A DNA stretch of 64,000 nt from Lysobacter sp. TY2-98. Lineage in GTDB: Bacteria; Pseudomonadota; Gammaproteobacteria; Xanthomonadales; Xanthomonadaceae. This document shows positions 17,608 through 26,673 of the stretch, piece by piece. The translations under genes and the position numbers were made by a program. The DNA lies in the NCBI RefSeq assembly GCF_003367355.1, contig NZ_CP031413.1:1778921-1842920 (forward strand), written 5' to 3'. Under the pieces are notes generated by a model. That model saw nothing but the letters and a program-made list of their open reading frames with translations, did not search any database and was not told where the DNA came from. Position 1 is the first letter of the stretch; the number at the start of each line of letters is the position of its first letter.

Positions 17608-19410
17608 TCAGCGTTCGAGCGGACGCACGGATTCGGCGACGACGCGACCGCCCGAAGCAACCAGTCGCTGCACGTCGGGATGCTGTTCGAAGTCGCGCTG
17701 CGCGGCGGCCTGCTTCGCGTCGCGCAGGCGATCGGCATGCACGCGCGCGGAGTCGACCGGCCGCGACGACGTTTCGAAGCGCACCTGAGGTGGCTGGCCA
17801 AATCGCGACGCCAGCGCATCGGCGAGCATCTTCACCATCGCAGCGCCCTTGAGATGTTCGTCCGACGGTTCGATGGACAGGCTGACCACGCCATCGCGGC
17901 AGCCGATGAAGCCCGCATGTTCGGCGAGCAGACGTGCAGGACCGCGCAATTCGCAGGTTTCGACCCAGTCGCGCCAGGCGTCGGCATCGGAAAGACCGCC
18001 GTCGTTTACGGCATTGGACGCGGCGGGCGGCGGCATGGGCTGGGCACTACTCGCCGCGCGCGGTGCTTCGGGCATCGGGTCGGGCGGCATAACGGGCGTC
18101 GACATCGGCGACGCGACCGGCGTGTCGATCGCGCGATTCGGTAGCGCCATATCCGGCGTGCGCATGACATCGGTGTTTGCAGCCACACGTGGCGACGCGA
18201 TCGCATCCCGCGCAGCAGGTGGCGCCGGGGCGTCGAGTGCCTCGCGTGCGGCCGCGGCCGCAGCGCCCGGACTCCGCGTCGGTGCCGCAGAACGCTCAGG
18301 TCGCGATGCGGTCGCCGTCGTCGCACTGCCCGTGCCCGGACGGAACGCCAGCATGCGCAGCATCACCATCTCGAAGCCTGCGCGCGGGCTCGGTGCGAGC
18401 AGCAGGTCGCGACGCCCGTTCAACGCCATCTGGTACCAGAGCTGCACGACTTCGGCGGGAATCACGTCGGCGAGCGCATCCACTGCGACGCCATCGACGT
18501 CGATCGCCGCACCGGGCACCAGCTGGCGCACCTGCACGTGATGCAAGGCTTCGGCCGTCGCTTCCAGCACGTCGTCCCAGTCCGGGGAGAACTCGCCGAG
18601 GCGCTCGATCTCCGCCATCAGCGCCGCGCCATCGCCGGCGGACAAGGCCTCGAGCAACGTCCCGACGCGACCGCGGTCGACCGTGCCGAGCATCGTCGCA
18701 ACGCCCGCATCGCTGAGCTGCGAGCCGGTGTACGCGATCGCCTGGTCGAGCAACGAGAGGCCGTCGCGCAATGAACCGTCGGCCGAGCGCGCGAGCTGCT
18801 TGAGCGCGCCCTCGTCCACGGGAATCTGTTCGGCCTCGAGGATCTTCCGCATCTGACCGCGGATCTGTTCCTCGTCGAGACGCTTGAGGTTGAACTGCAG
18901 GCAGCGCGACAGCACCGTGACCGGCAGCTTCTGCGGGTCGGTGGTCGCCAGCAGGAACTTCACGTGGCCCGGCGGCTCTTCCAGCGTCTTCAGCAGCGCG
19001 TTGAACGCCGACTTCGACAGCATGTGCACTTCGTCGATCAGGTAGACCTTCACCCGGCCGCGCGAGGGCATGTACTGCGCGTTGTCGATCACTTCGCGCA
19101 CGTCGTCGACGCCGGTGTTGCTGGCGGCGTCGATCTCGAGCAGGTCGATGAAGCGGCCCGCGTCGATGTCACGACAGGAATTGCACTCGCCGCACGGGTC
19201 GGCCGACGTGCCGCGCTCGCAGTTCAGCGACTTGGCGAAGATGCGCGCGATGGTGGTCTTGCCGACGCCGCGGGTGCCGGTGAACAGGAACGCGTGATGC
19301 ACGCGACCGCTGTCGAGCGCGTTGGTGAGCGCGCGGACGACGTGCTCCTGACCCACGAGCTCGGCGAAACGCTTCGGACGCCATTTGCGGGCAAGAACGA
19401 GGTAGGACAT
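17608..19410 (-). CDS. dnaX: DNA polymerase III subunit tau/gamma
   Basis: Clamp-loader ATPase of the replicative polymerase. The 600-aa protein starts MSYLVLARKWRPKRF and has Walker A GTRGVGKTT at 44-52, the four-cysteine zinc module CERGTSADPCGECNSC, Walker B VYLIDEVHMLS, and sensor sequences up to ~370. A low-complexity Ala/Pro linker (about 370-480) precedes the C-terminal tau region. No A-rich slippery heptamer of the E. coli type is visible, so synthesis of a short gamma by frameshifting has no visible support. ATG 19410 is chosen over the 19437 extension. Heads dnaX-ybaB-recR-hinT. Confidence 0.97.
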   Translation of the reverse strand: MSYLVLARKWRPKRFAELVGQEHVVRALTNALDSGRVHHAFLFTGTRGVGKTTIARIFAKSLNCERGTSADPCGECNSCRDIDAGRFIDLLEIDAASNTGVDDVREVIDNAQYMPSRGRVKVYLIDEVHMLSKSAFNALLKTLEEPPGHVKFLLATTDPQKLPVTVLSRCLQFNLKRLDEEQIRGQMRKILEAEQIPVDEGALKQLARSADGSLRDGLSLLDQAIAYTGSQLSDAGVATMLGTVDRGRVGTLLEALSAGDGAALMAEIERLGEFSPDWDDVLEATAEALHHVQVRQLVPGAAIDVDGVAVDALADVIPAEVVQLWYQMALNGRRDLLLAPSPRAGFEMVMLRMLAFRPGTGSATTATASRPERSAAPTRSPGAAAAAAREALDAPAPPAARDAIASPRVAANTDVMRTPDMALPNRAIDTPVASPMSTPVMPPDPMPEAPRAASSAQPMPPPAASNAVNDGGLSDADAWRDWVETCELRGPARLLAEHAGFIGCRDGVVSLSIEPSDEHLKGAAMVKMLADALASRFGQPPQVRFETSSRPVDSARVHADRLRDAKQAAAQRDFEQHPDVQRLVASGGRVVAESVRPLER

Positions 19411-19563
19411 GCGGTTCCGGAGGCGGATCGCCGGCACTTCGGCGAGGTCGAAGGATTGTGCCAGAGCCCCGTCGCAGCCCGTGCGCGCCTTGTGGCGGTC
19501 TGGCGCCGGGGCGTAGAATCACCGGCCCTGAGTACGGCCGGATGCCGGGTTCAGGCCAGGTGC

Positions 19564-19656
19564 GGAGAGGTGTCCGAGTGGTTGAAGGAGCACGCCTGGA
19601 AAGTGTGTAAGCGTCTAAACCGCGCTTCGGGGGTTCGAATCCCCCTCTCTCCGCCA
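19564..19656 (+). tRNA. tRNA-Ser (GGA)
   Basis: 93-nt class II tRNA with CCA encoded. The acceptor GGAGAGG pairs with TCTCTCC, anticodon loop CTGGAAA gives GGA, the variable arm is long, and the T-arm reads GGGGGTTCGAATCCCCC. Reads UCC/UCU. Confidence 0.96.
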
Positions 19657-19699
19657 ATTTCCGACACGTCGGTTCGCCCGCGTCTCGAACGTCTCTATG

Positions 19700-19805
19700 G
19701 TGGCCCCGTCGGCCCCTCGCGACGCTAGGTCGAAAACCCCGCCAGGGCCGGAAGGCAGCAACGGTATCGACTGATGCGGGTGCCGAGGTCAGCCGGCGGG
19801 GTCAT
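19700..19805 (+). ncRNA. ffs: 4.5S signal recognition particle RNA
   Basis: The Ffh-binding S domain is clear: GCCAGGGCCGGAAGGCAGCA, with the GGAA tetraloop and asymmetric loop. The 5' arm TGGCCCCGTCGGCCCCTCG pairs with the 3' arm CGAGGTCAGCCGGCGGGGTCA to make the long helix, about 105 nt in all. Ends are approximate by a few bases. It lies 43 nt after tRNA-Ser and may share its transcript. Confidence 0.9.
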
Positions 19806-19863
19806 CGCCCATTCGGGCTCCTTAAACTTCAGCGACCGCCGCGACACGCCCCAGCGGCGTGGA

Positions 19864-20145
19864 TCAATCCGCGTACAGCGCCGCGAACGCCTCGAAGTCG
19901 CCCGTCTCCAGCACGGCGGCAATGCAGTGATGCGGCACCGAGAGCTTCACGTCGACGGTGTCGTCATCGTCGGCCTGCAGGTCGAGGGTGAGTTCGACGT
20001 AGGCGTTGTCGAGATCGACCTTGCGGCATTCGACATAGCCGCCGAATGCCGAGCCGACGCGCAACCAGGGCGTCAGCAAGGTGGCCAGCTCGATGCGGCC
20101 GGTTTCGGTCAGGAATACCCGGAGGCGGTGGCGACGCTTGGACAT
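19864..20145 (-). CDS. Small conserved hypothetical protein
   Basis: No function recognised. The 93-aa protein has a basic start (MSKRRHRLRVFL), a predicted mixed alpha/beta middle (GGYVECRKVDLDNAYVELTL), an acidic DDDD turn and a helical end (AAVLETGDFEAFAALYAD). No signal peptide, membrane segment or Cys/His metal site. A GAGG Shine-Dalgarno precedes ATG 20145. It lies 62 nt after the metallo-hydrolase gene and could be the last member of that unit. Confidence 0.7.
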   Translation of the reverse strand: MSKRRHRLRVFLTETGRIELATLLTPWLRVGSAFGGYVECRKVDLDNAYVELTLDLQADDDDTVDVKLSVPHHCIAAVLETGDFEAFAALYAD

Positions 20146-20207
20146 GGCGACCTCGCAGAGCGAACGGCCGGCAGGCTAACCGGCCGGCCGTAAGAATCGC
20201 GCGATGG

Positions 20208-20975
20208 TCAGCCGGTCCACGCCTCCGCACGCTCGGCCGTGGGTTCGGCGAGGCCGATGACTTCGCCGGGTCGGCCGACGCGATAGCCACGCGACGCGAG
20301 CGCTTCGGCATCGGCGGGACTCGCGTAGTGATAGAGCAGGCAGCGGTCGAGCAGCTCGGGCGGATACTCGCGTTCGAGATCGTCGATGCCACTGTGCGAC
20401 GGATTGCCGTGCAGGCCGCAGTCGTGCGCAACGAGTTCGCGATCGCCGGCATGGCGCGCCAGCATCTCCGGAATCGGTCGCGTGTCGCCGGTCCACACCA
20501 TGCTGCCGCGCAGGCGCAGGCCGAACGCGGTATCGGGCCAGTGATGCCGGGCGGGGAACACTTCCAGGCGCACGCCGTCGTGCCAGAACGAATCGCCGAC
20601 CGGTACCAACCGGAACGCATCCCAGAAGTTCGCACCGCCTTCGGCGAGCACGTTGGGATACGACGCCACCCGCTGGTGCAGCAACGGCACGAGCGCCGCC
20701 GGCGTGTAGATGACGATGTTGCCGCGCCGCGCCTCGTTGAAGAACGCGTCGACGAACAGGCGCTCGAAGCCCGCGACGTGGTCGAGGTGGGCATGCGTGA
20801 TGAACAACGCGCGCGGCGATTCGCCGTAGGTGGACTGGTACGCGGTGAGACCTTCGCCGCCGCAGTCGATCGTCAGCCACGGCTTGCCGTCGCGTTCGAT
20901 GGTTGCCATGGCCGAGCCCAGGGCGACCGCGGCCGCATTGCCCACGCCGTGCAGTCGCAGCGTCCACGCGCTCAT
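20208..20975 (-). CDS. MBL-fold metallo-hydrolase
   Basis: Cytoplasmic beta-lactamase-fold hydrolase of 255 aa. The dinuclear metal site is visible as THAHLDH (His61, His63, Asp65, His66), then HHWPD, a [10 protein letters not shown] loop with the bridging Asp, and a late YHYASP His. The overall pattern resembles RNase Z / phosphodiesterase-type MBL proteins, but substrate is unknown. ATG 20975 overlaps the kdkA stop by 4 nt, so it is translated with the Kdo kinase. Confidence 0.88.
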   Translation of the reverse strand: MSAWTLRLHGVGNAAAVALGSAMATIERDGKPWLTIDCGGEGLTAYQSTYGESPRALFITHAHLDHVAGFERLFVDAFFNEARRGNIVIYTPAALVPLLHQRVASYPNVLAEGGANFWDAFRLVPVGDSFWHDGVRLEVFPARHHWPDTAFGLRLRGSMVWTGDTRPIPEMLARHAGDRELVAHDCGLHGNPSHSGIDDLEREYPPELLDRCLLYHYASPADAEALASRGYRVGRPGEVIGLAEPTAERAEAWTG

Positions 20976-21712
20976 GAAGCGCTCCAGGCCTGTTCGTAGG
21001 CGTCGTGCAATCGCATGAAATCCTCTTCGACTTCGCCGACGTCACGCACGCCGCGGCGTTTGAGCAGCGAGCGATGCAGGCGCGTGAGGTTGCGCTGTCG
21101 CCAGCCGCTGCCGACCGTGCGGAATACCCCGCGATCCAGATCGATCACCCAGCCGTCGCCGTTGCGGTCGAACAGCAGGTTGTCGGCGTTGAGATCGGCA
21201 TGATCGAGGCCTGCGCGATGCATGCGTGCAATCAGTCGACCGGCTTGCACCCACGGCGCTCCGCCTTCCATCGCGAGCTCGGCGAGGGTTTCGACATTGC
21301 GGAGGCGCTCGATCAGGATGGCCGCGCGATAGCGCAGGCCGCGGCGCTCGTAGAACGCTGCGAGCGGCGTTGGCACCGGAAGGCCGCGCCGCTGCGCTTC
21401 CCGCAGGAGGTGGTACTCGGCAACGCTGCGCACACGCGCCTCGCCGTGCCAGAAATAACCCGAAGTGCTGACACGCGCCGCGAGCCCGCCGCGCCGGTAC
21501 TGGCGCAGGACGCAGGCGCCGAACGGCGCGTCGACGAACCACGCCGCACCGCGCCCGCCCGTGCCGACCGGCCGCGCACGGGCGCCCCACGCCGCGGGAT
21601 GGAACCAGTCGGGCGTCGCTTGTCCGGTGCGTTCGGCGTCGAACACAATCGCGCCACGGCCTTCGAGGCCGTCGAACTCGATCCGTGCGTCGTCGGCATG
21701 CGCGGTCGCCAT
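20972..21712 (-). CDS. kdkA: 3-deoxy-D-manno-octulosonic acid kinase (KdkA)
   Basis: Phosphorylates the single Kdo residue attached to lipid IVA in LPS inner-core synthesis, at the cytoplasmic face. The 246-aa WaaP/KdkA-like kinase has catalytic loop [14 protein letters not shown] (Asp173, Asn178) and metal-binding Asp191 in VIDLDRG. The N-terminal FHPAAWG and GGRGAAWFV match the KdkA pattern. Divergent from a family 9 glycosyltransferase with only 19 nt between start codons, and coupled to the downstream metallo-hydrolase. Confidence 0.9.
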   Translation of the reverse strand: MATAHADDARIEFDGLEGRGAIVFDAERTGQATPDWFHPAAWGARARPVGTGGRGAAWFVDAPFGACVLRQYRRGGLAARVSTSGYFWHGEARVRSVAEYHLLREAQRRGLPVPTPLAAFYERRGLRYRAAILIERLRNVETLAELAMEGGAPWVQAGRLIARMHRAGLDHADLNADNLLFDRNGDGWVIDLDRGVFRTVGSGWRQRNLTRLHRSLLKRRGVRDVGEVEEDFMRLHDAYEQAWSAS

Positions 21713-21731
21713 GACCGGAGTCTATCAGCGC

Positions 21732-22787
21732 ATGACACGTCCCCTTTCGCTTCCGCCCGGCGCGCACGTCTGCCTGCTGCGTCTTTCGGCACTGGGCGAC
21801 GTCACCCATGTGCTGCCCCTGATCAACACGCTGCGGGCGGGCATTCCCGATGTGCGGATCAGCTGGATCATCGGTCGCGGCGAACGGCGCCTGCTCGACG
21901 GACTGCCGGGCGTGGACTTCATCGAATACGACAAGAAGAGCGGACTCGCCGGCATGCGTGTCATCCGACGCGGCTTCGACCGCCCGTTCGATGCACTGCT
22001 GCAGATGCAGGTGGCCGCGCGTGCGAATCTGCTGTCGGTGTTCGTGCCGGCGCGTCGGCGCATCGGCTACGACCGCTCGCGCTCGAAGGATCTGCACGGT
22101 CTTTTCGTCCGCGAGCGCATCGCCGATCGTCCGGGCATCCATGTGCTCGATGCGATCGGCAGCTTCGCCGAGCCGCTCGGCCTGACGCCACTGCCCGTGC
22201 AATGGAACATGCCGGTCCCACGCGAAGCTTTCGACTGGGCCGCCGCGCAGTGGCCCGACGACGGCCGTCGCACGCTGATGATCTCGCCCTGCTCGAGCCA
22301 CGTGCGCCGCAACTGGCGCAGCGAGCGATACGCCGCAGTGGCCGATCACGCCGCCGAGCGCGGCTGGCGCATCGTGTTGTGCGGCGGCCGCAGCGACCTG
22401 GAACGCACGACCGGCGACGCCATCCTCGCCGCGATGAAGCACGAGGCCCTCGACCTGATCGGAAAGGACACGCTGAAGCAGTTGCCCGCTTTGCTATCGC
22501 GCGCCGACCTCGTCATGACGCCCGACTCCGGCCCGATGCACATTGCCAACGCGATGGGCACCAAGGTGCTGGGCCTGCACGCCGCGAGCAATCCGCTGCG
22601 CAGCGGTCCGTACAGCGACGTGCGCTACTGCGTCGATCGCTACGACGACGCGGCGCGTCGTTATCTCAAGCGACCGGCAAGCGAGATCAAGTGGGGCACG
22701 AAGATCGAGTTCGACGACGTCATGGATCTTGTCAGCGTCGACGACGCGATCGCCGCGTTCGAGCGCTACGTCGCCGACAACGCGTGA
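21732..22787 (+). CDS. Glycosyltransferase family 9 (heptosyltransferase-like)
   Basis: Predicted LPS core glycosyltransferase of 351 aa with the GT9 pattern: N-terminal LLRLSALGDVTHVLPLINTL, mid-protein LMISPCSSHVRRNW with RYAAVADHA, CGGRSDLER, and the donor-site region DLVMTPDSGPMHIANAMGTKVLGLH. The SALGDVTH and PDSGPMH motifs are those of WaaC/WaaF/WaaQ-type enzymes. Which core linkage it makes cannot be told. Start ATG 21732 fits the family; the longer frame overlaps kdkA. Confidence 0.92.
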   Translation: MTRPLSLPPGAHVCLLRLSALGDVTHVLPLINTLRAGIPDVRISWIIGRGERRLLDGLPGVDFIEYDKKSGLAGMRVIRRGFDRPFDALLQMQVAARANLLSVFVPARRRIGYDRSRSKDLHGLFVRERIADRPGIHVLDAIGSFAEPLGLTPLPVQWNMPVPREAFDWAAAQWPDDGRRTLMISPCSSHVRRNWRSERYAAVADHAAERGWRIVLCGGRSDLERTTGDAILAAMKHEALDLIGKDTLKQLPALLSRADLVMTPDSGPMHIANAMGTKVLGLHAASNPLRSGPYSDVRYCVDRYDDAARRYLKRPASEIKWGTKIEFDDVMDLVSVDDAIAAFERYVADNA

Positions 22788-22793
22788 CGCGCG

Positions 22794-23198
22794 TCAGGCC
22801 GACGGCTGACGGTAGTCCTCGTACGACTTCTCCTCGACGTAGGCCGAGCCCAGCGCGAGGTTGATGTCCTTCTTGATTCGGGCGCGCTCGTCGTTCTCGA
22901 AGTAGACGGCGCGTGCGAGCCGGATGAACTCGGCGTCGAACGCCTGCCGCTTTTCCTGAACGCGGATGTCGTCCTCGATCTCCCAGAGCCGCTCGTTGAC
23001 GGCCTTGAGTTCGGCGCGCAGGCGGACGATGTCCTTGCCCGCGGCGGGATGCGCCATCCAGGTCTTTTCCAGCGCCGCCAGCTCCTTGCGGACGTTGGCG
23101 AGCTTGGCCTCGTCCTTCATGCGCTCGGACTTGATCTGCAGGATCGCGATCTTGTCCAGCAGCTCGCCGAACGACACCGGCACCAGGATCTCGGACAT
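22794..23198 (-). CDS. DUF6165 family protein
   Basis: A 134-aa cytoplasmic protein, largely helical and probably coiled-coil (LLDKIAILQIKSERM, ELAALEKTW, LRAELKAVNERLWEIEDDIR). No catalytic motif seen. Proteins of this family sit next to LPS-core genes in Xanthomonadaceae and other Proteobacteria, so a role with the neighbouring glycosyltransferase is plausible but unproven. ATG 23198 is right for the family; the frame upstream runs through tRNA-Ser and the PP2C promoter and is not coding. Convergent with GT9, 6 nt apart. Confidence 0.82.
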   Translation of the reverse strand: MSEILVPVSFGELLDKIAILQIKSERMKDEAKLANVRKELAALEKTWMAHPAAGKDIVRLRAELKAVNERLWEIEDDIRVQEKRQAFDAEFIRLARAVYFENDERARIKKDINLALGSAYVEEKSYEDYRQPSA

Positions 23199-23298
23199 GG
23201 GCAGCCTCGAATTCAGGGGGCGACAGTGTAGCCGCCCTTGTCGGCCGGCCAGCCGGCGCCGTATCATGCACGGCCCAGCGGGACACCGCCGGGCCACC

Positions 23299-23389
<91 letters not shown>

Positions 23390-23400
23390 GATTTGAAAGA

Positions 23401-23426
23401 AGGCTCCCGCGAGGGAGCCTTTTTTT
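23401..23426 (+). terminator. Intrinsic terminator of tRNA-Ser(CGA)
   Basis: An 8-bp stem AGGCTCCC / GGGAGCCT with GCGA loop is followed directly by a run of T. It lies 12 nt after the tRNA. Confidence 0.92.
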
Positions 23427-23606
23427 CGTCCGGACCGGACCGTTCCGGCTACGCGAACGGCGCGCGTCAAGCCGCTGATTCCGCCCTCTTCGCCATAACG
23501 CCGAAACGCCTTCGTGACGGCCCCCGCCCGCTGAGTGACATTCCGCCTTGCCCTCACCGCGCGCGACACCGATGATTCGGAAAGCCGCCGGCCCTCGCGT
23601 GACCCC

Positions 23607-24311
23607 ATGATCGAATACGGACATCTGACCCACGCAGGATTGCGTCGCGAACTCAACGAGGACACGTACTACGCCGATGGCGAACTCGGCCTGTGGCTGG
23701 TCGCCGACGGCATGGGCGGCCACGAGTACGGCGAAGTCGCGAGTGCGCTCGCGCGCGACACCATCGTTCGCGAAGTACGCGATGGAACGCCGCTGGCGCA
23801 GGCGATCCGCATCGCCGACGAGGACATCATCGCGATGTCGCGCCGTCGCAACGACGCACTGCCGATGGGCACAACGGTCGTTGCGGCGCGCATCAGGGGC
23901 GAGCGCTTCGAAGTCGCCTGGGTCGGCGACAGCCGGGTGTACCTGTGGCGCGAAGGCCAGCTGCTGCAGTTGTCCCAGGACCACAGCTACGTGCAGGAAC
24001 TGATCGCGAACGGCGCGCTGACGCAGGAACAGGCGCGCAGCCACCCGCATCGCAATGTCGTGACGCAGGCACTCGGAGTCACTGATCCGCGCAGCCTCAA
24101 CGTCGAAACGATGACGGGCGAACTTCGCGCCGGCATGCAGCTGCTGCTGTGCTCGGACGGGTTGACGGAAGAAGTCGACGACCGCGCGATCGCGAAGGTG
24201 CTCGCGCGCCAGGACTGCAGCGCGCAGGAGTGTGCGGAGACACTGGTCGCCGCGGCGCTCGACGGCGGCGGCTCGGACAACATCACGGCGGTACTGATCC
24301 GCCGCGCGTAA
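23607..24311 (+). CDS. PP2C-type protein serine/threonine phosphatase
   Basis: Metal-dependent (PPM) phosphatase, 234 aa, cytoplasmic. Motifs in order: RRELNEDTYY (Glu18, Asp19), VADGMGGHEYGEVAS (Asp34), MGTTVVAARI, WVGDSRVYLWR, QDHSY, LLLCSDGLTEEV and GGSDNITAVLI with the last metal-binding Asp. No regulatory domain and no Hanks-type kinase is encoded nearby, so its partner is elsewhere. Start ATG 23607 gives the normal short N-terminus. Confidence 0.93.
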   Translation: MIEYGHLTHAGLRRELNEDTYYADGELGLWLVADGMGGHEYGEVASALARDTIVREVRDGTPLAQAIRIADEDIIAMSRRRNDALPMGTTVVAARIRGERFEVAWVGDSRVYLWREGQLLQLSQDHSYVQELIANGALTQEQARSHPHRNVVTQALGVTDPRSLNVETMTGELRAGMQLLLCSDGLTEEVDDRAIAKVLARQDCSAQECAETLVAAALDGGGSDNITAVLIRRA

Positions 24312-24314
24312 ACG

Positions 24315-25055
24315 TCAGGCCGGCGCGAGCGAGGCGTCGTCGTCGGTCGCGGTTTCCGCCAAGCGATCCCAGATCGCAGCGCCCGCCTTCTTTCGCAGCA
24401 CCGCAAGACGAGCTTCGTGCGCGGCGAAGTCTTCCGGCGCCACCTGGACGCGTGGACGGGGACGACTCAGATCGATCTCGAACGGCAGCGCATCGCCCGC
24501 GGTTTCGGCCGCGGCTTCGCCGAAGCCGAGATCCGTCTGCCCCGATGTCAGGCCGATGTAGACCTCGGCGAGAAGCTGAGCGTCGAGCAGCGCGCCGTGC
24601 AATTGCCGATGCGCATTGTCCACACCGAGCCGGCGGCACAGCGCATCGAGCGAATTGCGTTGTCCCGGAAAACGCTTGCGCGCGAGCAGCAGCGTGTCTT
24701 CGACGCGGCAGCGCGCACCGATGCTGCCGAAATGCGGCCCGCACAGGCGCAGTTCGTTGTCGAGGAAGCCCACGTCGAAGGCCGCGTTGTGGATGACGAG
24801 TTCCGCGCCGTCGATGAACTCGAGGAACTCCTCGATGACTTCCGCGAAACGCGGCTTGTCCGCAAGGAAGTCGAGCGTCAGCCCCGTGACTTCCGATGCA
24901 CCGGGTTCGAAGTCGACATCGGGATTGAGGTAACGATGGAACGTGCGACCGGTCGGACGACGCTCGACGAACTCCACGCAGCCGATTTCGACAACGCGGC
25001 AGCCGCGTTCCCAACTGAGGCCGGTGGTTTCGGTGTCGAGGATGACCTGGCGCAT
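24315..25055 (-). CDS. dnaQ: DNA polymerase III epsilon subunit (proofreading exonuclease)
   Basis: 3'-5' exonuclease of the replicative polymerase. The 246-aa protein has the DEDDh motifs: DTETTG (Asp7, Glu9), VIHNAAFDVGFLDNE and HGALLDAQLLAEVY with the catalytic His and Asp. The C-terminal tail (after about residue 190) is where the alpha subunit would bind. Convergent with the PP2C gene (3 nt apart) and 75 nt after rnhA on the same strand; in E. coli dnaQ and rnhA are also neighbours but divergent. Confidence 0.96.
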   Translation of the reverse strand: MRQVILDTETTGLSWERGCRVVEIGCVEFVERRPTGRTFHRYLNPDVDFEPGASEVTGLTLDFLADKPRFAEVIEEFLEFIDGAELVIHNAAFDVGFLDNELRLCGPHFGSIGARCRVEDTLLLARKRFPGQRNSLDALCRRLGVDNAHRQLHGALLDAQLLAEVYIGLTSGQTDLGFGEAAAETAGDALPFEIDLSRPRPRVQVAPEDFAAHEARLAVLRKKAGAAIWDRLAETATDDDASLAPA

Positions 25056-25130
25056 GGCGGAGTCCGGACGTCGTTGCGACTTAGCGTACCGGGCGCGCGT
25101 CTCGGAGGCGCGTGCGCGACCGGTGTGCCA

Positions 25131-25607
25131 TCACGATTCGATCGTCGCGCCCTGTTTGATCGCGAGCGCCTGCGCACGCGCAAGCTGATCGACGCGCTCG
25201 TTGTCGGGGTCGCCGCTGTGGCCTTTCACCCAATGCCATTCGATGCGATGACGTTGTGTCGCCGCATGCAGTCGTTCCCACAGGTCGCGATTTTTCACTG
25301 GATCGCCGCCTGCGGTTTTCCAGTTGCGACGCACCCAACCCGGCATCCATTCGGTGATGCCCTGACGCACGTATTGCGAGTCGGTGTAGAGATCGATGAC
25401 GCACGGTTCGGTCAGCGTTTCGAGCGCGCGAATCGCCGCCATGAGTTCCATACGGTTGTTCGTGGTGGCCGCCTCGCCGCCCGACAACTCGCGTTCGCGC
25501 GCCTTGTAGCGCAGCAGCGCGCCCCAGCCGCCGGGGCCCGGATTACCCAGGCAGGCCCCGTCCGTGTGGATCTGGACGGCCTTGAGCTCGTTCAGGGAGT
25601 CGTTCAT
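25131..25607 (-). CDS. rnhA: Ribonuclease HI
   Basis: Degrades RNA in RNA-DNA hybrids. The 158-aa protein has the catalytic carboxylates Asp16 ([16 protein letters not shown]), Glu54 (NNRMELMAA), Asp76 ([11 protein letters not shown]) and the last Asp in NERVDQLAR, plus the basic handle [12 protein letters not shown]. Start ATG 25607 matches family length; ATG 25622 and 25712 are in frame upstream but add poorly conserved residues, and none has a good Shine-Dalgarno. Confidence 0.95.
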   Translation of the reverse strand: MNDSLNELKAVQIHTDGACLGNPGPGGWGALLRYKARERELSGGEAATTNNRMELMAAIRALETLTEPCVIDLYTDSQYVRQGITEWMPGWVRRNWKTAGGDPVKNRDLWERLHAATQRHRIEWHWVKGHSGDPDNERVDQLARAQALAIKQGATIES

Positions 25608-25890
25608 CGGAAATCGGGCCATGCGCCATTGTGCACGGGCCGCCCTGGCTACCGCTCGTCGGCGCCGTTCCGTACTGGTCAGTATGGCCTCGGCCGCTGG
25701 GGAATCAGACATTTAGGTCCGATTGCTCATGGTCTCCGGCCGGTGAGGGGCGGCGATCACGCTCACCGCGGGTTGACGCGCCGGATTCACCTCGGCAAGG
25801 TCGCCGCTTCTTCGGGACCAGCACCCTAGCCGTTCAGCGTATTCAGGAGGCCTGCGCTGAGGTGGCACTAACCGACGGAGGTATTTGCCA
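25608..25890. other. Divergent intergenic region rnhA / gloB
   Basis: 283 nt with no convincing gene. It holds the gloB Shine-Dalgarno GGAGGT (25877-25882) and an imperfect inverted repeat CGTACTG-GT-CAGTATG at 25671-25686 that could be an operator. Many gammaproteobacteria carry a small methyltransferase gene (yafS-like) here; I see no remnant of it. Confidence 0.5.
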
Positions 25891-26673
25891 ATGCGATTGC
25901 AGCCGCTGCCTGCGCGCGTCGACAACTACATCTGGTTGTTTCGCAACGATCAAGGCCGAGGGCTGGTGGTCGATCCCAGCGAAGCCGACCCGGTGTTCGA
26001 CGCTGCGAACAACGACGAGTTTTCGCCTTCGGCGATTCTCCTGACGCACCACCACCCCGATCACGTCGCCGGCGCCGCGCCGCTGCTGGATCGCTGGCCC
26101 GCTACCCCGGTCTACGGACCGGACGACGATCGCGTCGGTCTCGCGATGGCGCGCCCCGCTGACGGCGACGCCTTCGACATCGGCGACTGGTCCATCCGTG
26201 TGCTCCACGTTCCCGGGCACACGCGCACGCACATCGCTTTCTTCGTCGAGACGGCCGGCAACGCGCCGGTGCTGTTCTGCGGCGACACGCTCTTCAGCCT
26301 GGGCTGCGGCCGCCTGTTCGAAGGCGACGCCGCGCAGATGGAGGCCTCGTTGGGGAGGCTCGCGGCGTTACCACCCGAAACCCGGGTCTGCTGCGGGCAC
26401 GAGTACACGCTGGCCAATGCCGCATTCGCGGCGGTGGTCGATCCGGACAACGCGGCGCTCCGGCGCCGCATGAAGGAGGCCAAGACCATGCGAGACGCCA
26501 ACCAGCCGACCCTGCCGAGCACCCTCGGCGACGAACTCGCCTGCAACCCGTTCCTGCGCTGCGACCAGCCCGCGGTCATCGATGCCGCTGCGCGCCGCCT
26601 CGGCCGGGCGCCCGTGGATCGCGTCGAAACCTTCGCGACGCTTCGCGCGTGGAAGGACGGATTCGTCGCATGA
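25891..26673 (+). CDS. gloB: Hydroxyacylglutathione hydrolase (glyoxalase II)
   Basis: Hydrolyses S-D-lactoylglutathione to D-lactate and glutathione, completing methylglyoxal detoxification. The 260-aa protein has the metal motif LTHHHPDHVAGA, VLHVPGHTRTHIAFF, FCGDTLFSLGCGRLFEG and GHEYTLANAAFA, and the C-terminal substrate-binding helices. ATG 25891 is chosen because GGAGGT sits 8 nt upstream; a TTG at 25885 is too close. Stop overlaps the next gene (ATGA). Confidence 0.96.
   Translation: MRLQPLPARVDNYIWLFRNDQGRGLVVDPSEADPVFDAANNDEFSPSAILLTHHHPDHVAGAAPLLDRWPATPVYGPDDDRVGLAMARPADGDAFDIGDWSIRVLHVPGHTRTHIAFFVETAGNAPVLFCGDTLFSLGCGRLFEGDAAQMEASLGRLAALPPETRVCCGHEYTLANAAFAAVVDPDNAALRRRMKEAKTMRDANQPTLPSTLGDELACNPFLRCDQPAVIDAAARRLGRAPVDRVETFATLRAWKDGFVA

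Noticed and set aside
20208..20975. Calling the MBL-fold protein RNase Z
   Set aside because: It has the general metal motif, but I see no tRNA-binding exosite arm, and RNase Z is longer. Only the fold level is supported.
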